Below, in pieces: positions 58,740-64,000 of a stretch of DNA of 64,000 nucleotides. Under the pieces are notes generated by a model. That model had not been told where the DNA came from. It made no database searches and was given only the letters and a program-made list of their open reading frames with translations. How positions within the stretch are numbered: position 1 is the stretch's first letter; each line of letters starts with the position of its first letter. This DNA comes from Lachnospiraceae bacterium UBA4364 (GTDB lineage: Bacteria; Bacillota; Clostridia; Lachnospirales; Lachnospiraceae): positions 288,356 through 352,355 of the forward strand of contig DGSK01000001.1 in NCBI GenBank assembly GCA_002393955.1, in the 5' to 3' direction. The translations under genes were made by a program, and so were the position numbers.

Positions 58740-59726
58740 CTATCTCTCTTCCCTGAAGTACGGCAGTCCCAGTGCTGCAGGTGGCTGCTTATCCCTGCTG
58801 TTGCGCAGACTGGTAACTATCAGCACAACCACCGTCACCACATAAGGAAGCATCTTGAATATCTCCTGGGAGCTCCTTGTAAGCCCCGGTATATAAAGAT
58901 AGAGCCAGTAAAGTATACCGAAAAGATATGCCCCCCAGATAGCATGCTTGCTCTTCCAGGTGGTGAATATAACCAGCGCAACCGCAAGCCAGCCAAGAGT
59001 CTCTATTGATCCGTCATTTGCCCAGGTTCCCTTAATGTAATCCATTACATAATACACACCGCCAAAACCGCATATGCCTGCACCTATGCATATTGCCAGA
59101 TATTTATTAAGATTAACATTTATACCTGCTGCATCGGCTGCAGCGGGATTCTCGCCCACAGTCCGGAGATTCAGTCCACGCCTTGTGTGGTTCATGAATA
59201 AGTGTGTCAGTACCGCAATAACGATTGCCAGATAAACCATGAAACCGTAGGAAAAGAAAAGCTCCCCTACTATTCCCAGCGAGCCGCTGAAAGGAAGCGT
59301 TGTTCTGAAAGCTGCCGATGTTACCGGCACTGCTATCTGCTCAAAACGGCCTGCAAGGGTATTTAAGGATCCTCCAAAGAAATTTGCAACGCCTGAACCG
59401 AATATGGTAAGGGTAAGACCCGTCACATTCTGGTTAGCCCTGAGTGTGATCGTTAAAAAAGCATATATGAGTCCTCCCAGCGAAGATGCGACAAAAGCCG
59501 ACAACATCGCAAGTATCACGCAGACCGCCTTGTTCGGATTATCAGTACTGCCCTCATATATGAATACACTGGAAAGCGATGCTATGCCCCCAAGATACAT
59601 TATTCCCGGGACGCCAAGATTTAAGTTGCCTGCTTTCTCCGTCACGGTCTCGCCTACACAGCCAAACATTATGACCGTTCCGAAAAACACTGCGGCCCTT
59701 ATCAAAGTGACAAAATTCTGCATCAT
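58740..59726 (-). CDS. nupQ: Nucleoside ABC transporter permease (NupQ-like)
   Basis: A 328-aa permease of the branched-chain/BMP-type importer class with about eight to nine helices. VGETVTEKAGNLNLGVPGIMYLGG and LRTVGENPAAADAAGIN are the family signatures. Its start overlaps the nupP stop (ATGA), behind GGAGG. The two permeases form the membrane channel for the ATPase NupO. Confidence 0.9.
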   Translation of the reverse strand: MMQNFVTLIRAAVFFGTVIMFGCVGETVTEKAGNLNLGVPGIMYLGGIASLSSVFIYEGSTDNPNKAVCVILAMLSAFVASSLGGLIYAFLTITLRANQNVTGLTLTIFGSGVANFFGGSLNTLAGRFEQIAVPVTSAAFRTTLPFSGSLGIVGELFFSYGFMVYLAIVIAVLTHLFMNHTRRGLNLRTVGENPAAADAAGINVNLNKYLAICIGAGICGFGGVYYVMDYIKGTWANDGSIETLGWLAVALVIFTTWKSKHAIWGAYLFGILYWLYLYIPGLTRSSQEIFKMLPYVVTVVVLIVTSLRNSRDKQPPAALGLPYFREER

Positions 59727-60868
59727 GCCGCCTCCTTTCCGGAAACGCCGGAATTTCCGTCTTTAATTACCGAAGATGCCTTCTTTCTGAATACAAGCCT
59801 GTAATTTACAAAGAAATCTCCCGCCAGTATGAAGAATAATATAATACCGATTATCATATCTGACGCATAGTCATTAAGTCCGCACTTTGATGCAATCTCA
59901 TTAGCACCGCTGTCAAAGAATGCCAGCATCAGCGAGATGAACAGCATGGTCAGGGAATCGAATTTCGCAAGCCAAGCCACGATTATGGCCGTAAAGCCCC
60001 TTCCGCCCGCCGTGGACGTCGATATGGTATGTGATGCACCGCTTACTGCCAGGAAGCCCGCAATGCCGCATACAGCGCCGGAAAGCAGCATAGTCCTGAT
60101 CAGTATCTTTCCGACATTTATCCCTGCGTATCTTGCAGTATTCCAGGACTCACCCACAACAGCGATCTCATATCCGTGCTTGGTATACTTCAGGTAAATA
60201 TTCATGAGAATAGCAAGTACCAGCACGATGATAACATTCAGCATAAACTGCTGGCCGGCTATCTCCGGAAACCACCCCGCCCTTGTATTCGAATTGATTA
60301 TTCCAACAGTATTTGAGCCCTTGGGATTTTCCCACTTTGATACAAAAAAAGCAGTAAGCTGGATAGCGATATAGTTCATCATGAGCGTAAATAGAGTTTC
60401 ATTCGTATTCCATTTAGCCTTGAACACAGCAGGAACAAGTCCCCACAGCGCCCCGGCGGCCGCACTGAGTACGAACATTAATAAAAGCAGAACCGATCCC
60501 GGCAGAAACGGAAGATATATCATGCAGCCGGCAGAAACTATGCCGCCGATAAGCACCTGCCCTTCTGCGCCAATATTCCAGAATTTCATCTTGAATGCCG
60601 GTGCAAGTCCTATTGCGATACAGGCAAGCATCATCATCTCTCGCACTGTGGCCCACACCCTCCTGACAGTTCCAAATGCACCTTTTACTACCGTCAGGTA
60701 TACTGCAAAGGGATTTAATCCCGTGATAATGTATATTATCACGGCACATACTATCACACCGACGGCCAGGATAGCTATCCTGATACCCAGTTTGGTAAAA
60801 AATGACAGTTCATCCCTTTTGGCTATTCGTACCCAGGGATCATGTACATGATTAAGATTCGCTTCCAT
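59723..60868 (-). CDS. nupP: Nucleoside ABC transporter permease (NupP-like)
   Basis: A 381-aa permease with a longer N-terminus (about 20 residues before the first helix) and nine to ten helices. FKMKFWNIGAEGQVLIGGI and YEIAVVGESWNTARYAGINVGK are the conserved blocks of this half-transporter, and GAVCGIAGFLAVSG follows. It begins 2 nt after the nupO stop and is coupled to nupQ. Confidence 0.9.
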   Translation of the reverse strand: MEANLNHVHDPWVRIAKRDELSFFTKLGIRIAILAVGVIVCAVIIYIITGLNPFAVYLTVVKGAFGTVRRVWATVREMMMLACIAIGLAPAFKMKFWNIGAEGQVLIGGIVSAGCMIYLPFLPGSVLLLLMFVLSAAAGALWGLVPAVFKAKWNTNETLFTLMMNYIAIQLTAFFVSKWENPKGSNTVGIINSNTRAGWFPEIAGQQFMLNVIIVLVLAILMNIYLKYTKHGYEIAVVGESWNTARYAGINVGKILIRTMLLSGAVCGIAGFLAVSGASHTISTSTAGGRGFTAIIVAWLAKFDSLTMLFISLMLAFFDSGANEIASKCGLNDYASDMIIGIILFFILAGDFFVNYRLVFRKKASSVIKDGNSGVSGKEAA

Positions 60869-60869
60869 A

Positions 60870-62447
60870 TTACTCTGCGATCTCCTCTCTGCGTTTTTCT
60901 TTTAACTCAGTCATAAGGAGACCAACCTCCTCTTTTCTTGCTTCAGCACCATTAAGTATTCCGTTAACATGACCGTCACAAAGCACAAGGATACGGTCGC
61001 ATAAGGCAAGTATAACATCCAGATCCTCACCCACATAAATAATAGCCACGCCTTTTTTCTTCTGCTCATTTAAAAGATCATAGATCGTATAAGAAGTATT
61101 GATATCAAGGCCTCGTACTGCGTAAGCTGTCATAAGCACAGTCGGTGCAACTGCAATTTCCCGGCCTACCAGAACTTTCTGAACATTACCGCCGGAAAGA
61201 CGGCTTACAGGAGTTGAAATATCCGGAGTTACCACACCAAGTGATTCCTTTATCTCTTCCGCAAGCTCCCTGGGTTTCTTTTTATCCGTAAAAAGAAGTG
61301 ACTTTGAAGCAGTGGAATAGTCCCTGATCATCATATTCTCTGTCATTCCCATTGAGCCCACCAGTCCCATACCGAGCCGGTCCTCCGGCACAAACGAAAG
61401 ATGGATTCCTTTTTCCCTTATCATCCTTGGAGAAAGCCCTATCATTTCCATGCCGGCAGACTTCCCATCATCATCCTTCTTATCCGATTCAGGATCATAA
61501 TAGACCACGGAAGCCCCGGACTGGGTTTTCTGGAGCCCCGCAATGGCTTCCAGAAGTTCTTTCTGTCCATTGCCGGAAATGCCGGCTATTCCAAGTATCT
61601 CACCACCGTACAGATCAAAATTGATATCGAACAATACCTGCTGGTCTTCACTGTTTACACAGTTTAAGTTCTTCACAGACAGCCTGAGTTCCTTATTCTT
61701 AACCTCCGGTCTTTCAATATTAAGCTCCACATGTCGTCCCACCATAAGCTCGGTAAGCTTCTCTTCATCCGCTTCACCGGTCAATACCGTCTCTATGTAT
61801 TTTCCTTTACGAAGAATGGCTACCCGGTCACTGACAGAAAGAACCTCATGCAGCTTATGCGTGATTATGATCACAGTCTTCCCATCTTTTTTCATGTTCT
61901 TTATAACTGAAAAAAGATGCTCGCTTTCCTGGGGAGTAAGCACCGCCGTCGGCTCATCAAGTATCAGTATGTCAGCCCCCCTGTAAAGCATCTTGACTAT
62001 CTCAAGTGTCTGCTTTTCGGAGACGCTCATATCATAGACTTTTTTACCGGGGTCTATGACAAATCCGTACTTGTCACAGATATCCTTTATCTCGCCCGCG
62101 ATTTCTTTCCTGTCCAGCTTTTTGCCGGGATCTATTCCCACTATCAGGTTCTCTGCGGCCGTAAAAACATCTACCAGCTTAAAATGCTGGTGCACCATAC
62201 CTATCTTAAGCGCATAAGCATCCTTCGGGTCCCTTATGGTGACAGGCTCACCGTTTATGAATATCTCACCCTCATCAGGAAAATAGATGCCCGAAAGCAT
62301 ATTCATAAGCGAAGTCTTTCCACTTCCGTTTTCACCAAGGAGTGAAAGTATCTCACCTTTATTTACGGTCATACTCACATGGTCATTGGCAACCACGGAG
62401 CCAAACCTCTTGGTGACATTTTTAAATTCTATCGCAGCATCCGCCAT
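60870..62447 (-). CDS. nupO: Nucleoside ABC transporter ATP-binding protein, double NBD (NupO-like)
   Basis: The 525-aa protein has two nucleotide-binding domains. The first has a normal Walker A (GENGSGKTSLM) and Walker B (ILILDEPTAVL), with a weak signature (MSVSEKQTLEI). The second is degenerate, with GISGNGQKELLEA for Walker A, LSGGNVQKVLVGR for the signature and VLMTAYAVRGLD for Walker B. This asymmetry is normal in the BMP-type transporters. Residues near the end read YVGEDLDV where relatives have SEDLDE. GGAGG precedes the ATG. Confidence 0.92.
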   Translation of the reverse strand: MADAAIEFKNVTKRFGSVVANDHVSMTVNKGEILSLLGENGSGKTSLMNMLSGIYFPDEGEIFINGEPVTIRDPKDAYALKIGMVHQHFKLVDVFTAAENLIVGIDPGKKLDRKEIAGEIKDICDKYGFVIDPGKKVYDMSVSEKQTLEIVKMLYRGADILILDEPTAVLTPQESEHLFSVIKNMKKDGKTVIIITHKLHEVLSVSDRVAILRKGKYIETVLTGEADEEKLTELMVGRHVELNIERPEVKNKELRLSVKNLNCVNSEDQQVLFDINFDLYGGEILGIAGISGNGQKELLEAIAGLQKTQSGASVVYYDPESDKKDDDGKSAGMEMIGLSPRMIREKGIHLSFVPEDRLGMGLVGSMGMTENMMIRDYSTASKSLLFTDKKKPRELAEEIKESLGVVTPDISTPVSRLSGGNVQKVLVGREIAVAPTVLMTAYAVRGLDINTSYTIYDLLNEQKKKGVAIIYVGEDLDVILALCDRILVLCDGHVNGILNGAEARKEEVGLLMTELKEKRREEIAE

Positions 62448-62622
62448 ATATTCCTCCGGAATATTTATTCGGCCCCAAATACATACAGTACGTGTAACCG
62501 TAACCGATAAAGATCTGTCCGCTCATCCGGTTATGTCCTGTACTTCGGGCCATTAAGAACAATCACGTATAATTTACCATAATTTAGTGGCAATGTCATT
62601 AAGATATATCTTGAAATTGCGC

Positions 62623-62657
62623 AAAAAAAGGGGCAGGAAAATCTTTCCCGCCCCTTT
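62623..62657 (-). terminator. Intra-operon terminator/attenuator after the BMP lipoprotein gene
   Basis: A 14-bp stem (62627-62640 with 62644-62657, one GU pair) and a 3-nt loop are followed on the minus strand by TTTTTTT. It lies just after the BMP stop. It probably lets the binding protein be made in excess over the transporter, with partial read-through to nupO. Confidence 0.8.
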
Positions 62658-62670
62658 GCATTTTAATCTA

Positions 62671-63948
62671 TCATTCAGCAGTAAGTTCTGTTATACCATC
62701 TATTCTTAAGTAGAACGAAGGTGCAGCCCTGAACTCAGACTCATGGAAATAACCGTCAAATACAGCTTCCTCATCATCATTCTGGAAATCACCGTTCATA
62801 TCTATAAGCGCTGATGTAACTTCCTTGCCGTCTACTGTAAATGTTGATGTATCGAATACATGAAGAGTGCCTGCCTTTATTGAAGCGATTGCCTCATCTA
62901 CAGCTTCCTGTGTGCCTTCAGCACAGGATGTTCCGAGATCCGTGATTGCAACAGCACCCTCACTATAGCCCTGTGACCAGTCGGTAGGTATATCCTTACC
63001 TTCCACTACATCCTTGAATGCCTCTGTGTAATATACAGCCCAGTTGTTTGTTGCTGATGTAAGCGCTGCAGTAGGTGCCACGCTGTGCATATCAACATTG
63101 TAACCAACGGAATAGACCTGCTTGCCGGAATCAAGTGCTGCCTGAATAGTGGAAGGAGCACCGGTAGAATCGGCATGCTGTCCGATTATAACGCATCCGT
63201 CAGACATAAGTGAGTTTGCTGCCTCACCCTCAGCGGCTATATCAAACCATGAGTTTGTATAGATAACTTCCATTGATACGTCACTGTAAACTGACTTAGC
63301 TCCAAGATAAAATGCTGTATAACCGGAAACAACCTCAGCGTAAGGATAAGCACCTACATAACCCATCTTTACATTGCCGTCTGCATCAAAATTCTCAGCA
63401 GAAAGTGCATTGCCCTCAACAAGCTCCTTTATCTTCATGCCGGCTACGATACCTGAAACATAGCGTGCCTCATAAACATTTGTGAATGCATTTGAGAAAT
63501 TATCAAGGCCGCTTAATGCAGCTGTGTCACCTGTCATTGCTACGAACTGAACCTCAGGCTCCTCTGAAGCTGCCTGTTGCATAAAGGACTGGTGTCCATA
63601 GCTGTTTGAGAATACAGCTTTGCAGCCCTGGTCAACGAGGTCGATAGCAGCATCATGGCAGCTCTCATCCTCAGGCACTGAATATTTCCAGATAATATTT
63701 TCCGCAGGTATGCCCACTGCCTCAGCAGCTTTCCTTATACCATCAATGTGAGCATATGAATAACCTTCATTCTCATCACCTACAAGGATGACACCTATCT
63801 TGACATCAGATGCAGCTGAAGATACTCCTGTATCTTCACCCGTTCCGTTTCCGCCGTCAGCAGCCGGTGCATCTGCGCCGCCTGTACATGCTGTCATGGA
63901 AACAGCCGTCGTAACTGCAAGCAAAAGACCTAAAAGCTTCTTTTTCAT
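62671..63948 (-). CDS. BMP-family nucleoside-binding lipoprotein
   Basis: The 425-aa protein has a lipoprotein signal peptide with Cys at 21 (AVSMTAC) and a Gly/Ala/Asp-rich linker. The binding domain of the BMP/PnrA family follows (VKIGVILVGDENEGYSYAHIDGIRKA, YGHQSFMQQAASEEPEVQFVAMTG, YAEVVSGYTAFYLGAKS). It presents nucleosides to NupP/NupQ at the cell surface. GAGGAGG precedes the ATG. It is the first gene of the operon. Confidence 0.92.
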   Translation of the reverse strand: MKKKLLGLLLAVTTAVSMTACTGGADAPAADGGNGTGEDTGVSSAASDVKIGVILVGDENEGYSYAHIDGIRKAAEAVGIPAENIIWKYSVPEDESCHDAAIDLVDQGCKAVFSNSYGHQSFMQQAASEEPEVQFVAMTGDTAALSGLDNFSNAFTNVYEARYVSGIVAGMKIKELVEGNALSAENFDADGNVKMGYVGAYPYAEVVSGYTAFYLGAKSVYSDVSMEVIYTNSWFDIAAEGEAANSLMSDGCVIIGQHADSTGAPSTIQAALDSGKQVYSVGYNVDMHSVAPTAALTSATNNWAVYYTEAFKDVVEGKDIPTDWSQGYSEGAVAITDLGTSCAEGTQEAVDEAIASIKAGTLHVFDTSTFTVDGKEVTSALIDMNGDFQNDDEEAVFDGYFHESEFRAAPSFYLRIDGITELTAE

Positions 63949-63960
63949 AATTTCCTCCTC

Positions 63961-64000
63961 GCTGCTTTACGCAGCATAAATACAATTGACCAAATGGTCA
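63961..64000 (-). promoter_or_regulatory. Operator-like palindrome and leader hairpin before the nucleoside operon
   Basis: TTGACCA-AA-TGGTCA (63986-64000, cut by the window edge) is a near-perfect inverted repeat about 38 bp before the BMP ATG. A GCTGC/GCAGC hairpin (63961-63975) lies between it and the ribosome site. A purine riboswitch would have to lie beyond the window. Confidence 0.4.

Overview
The window looks like a chromosomal stretch from a low-to-mid GC member of the Clostridia, most likely the Lachnospiraceae (Butyrivibrio-like gut or rumen anaerobes). The grounds are the Firmicutes gene orders (ylxM-ffh-rpsP-khpA-rimM-trmD-rplS-rbgA-rnhB-ylqG-ylqH-yraN; rpsF-ssb-rpsR; gdpP-rplI-dnaB; recO-era), a very large 2-hydroxyacyl-CoA dehydratase activase, a GH94 cellobiose phosphorylase, strong Shine-Dalgarno (SD) sites and consensus sigma-A promoters. 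No rRNA, tRNA, CRISPR array, prophage or intact insertion sequence was seen. The genus is inference.

Layout. 1-5 kb: 5' part of an acyl-CoA/AMP-forming ligase (minus), then an HSL-type esterase, an asparaginase and nicotinate phosphoribosyltransferase (plus). 5-18.5 kb (minus): a MarR regulator, a pyruvate formate-lyase activase homologue lacking the radical-SAM cysteines, dnaB, rplI, gdpP, the rpsF-ssb-rpsR operon, recO, era, a PreP-like metallopeptidase, and a small operon with a sigma-factor-like protein lacking promoter-recognition regions, a rhomboid-like protein with a zinc ribbon, and a stand-alone FakA/DAK-type C-terminal domain. 18.8-23 kb: the giant activase (plus). 23-29 kb (minus): small unknowns, a degenerate GGDEF membrane protein, a J-domain protein, metA, ligA and a CarD-type regulator. 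29.3-32.7 kb (plus): an MBOAT/DHHW pair for polysaccharide O-acylation. 32.7-41.3 kb (minus): gpsA, plsY, der, a PDZ/radical-SAM DUF512 enzyme, tyrS, an SGNH hydrolase with a 67-residue acidic tail, aat, an unknown and an exonuclease. 41.3-41.9 kb is a decayed interval. 41.9-55.3 kb (minus) is the ribosome/secretion block, in which a NatA/NatB-CPBP ABC module separates trmD from rplS. 55.5-58 kb: cellobiose phosphorylase (plus). 58-64 kb (minus): a nucleoside ABC importer operon (BMP lipoprotein, ATPase, two permeases) ending in xpt.

How it fits together. Most of the window is core information processing (replication, ribosome assembly, SRP targeting, signal peptide removal, phospholipid synthesis). 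The accessory functions suit an anaerobic plant-fibre degrader: phosphorolytic cellobiose use, nucleoside/purine salvage, surface polysaccharide acylation and CoA-ester dehydration chemistry. The least explained parts are three apparent pseudo-enzymes or regulators built on well-known folds (cysteine-less PFL activase, truncated sigma factor, rhomboid-like/zinc-ribbon protein), a set of genes whose promoters sit so close to the start codon that the mRNAs should be leaderless, and candidate r-protein leaders before rplS and rpsF.
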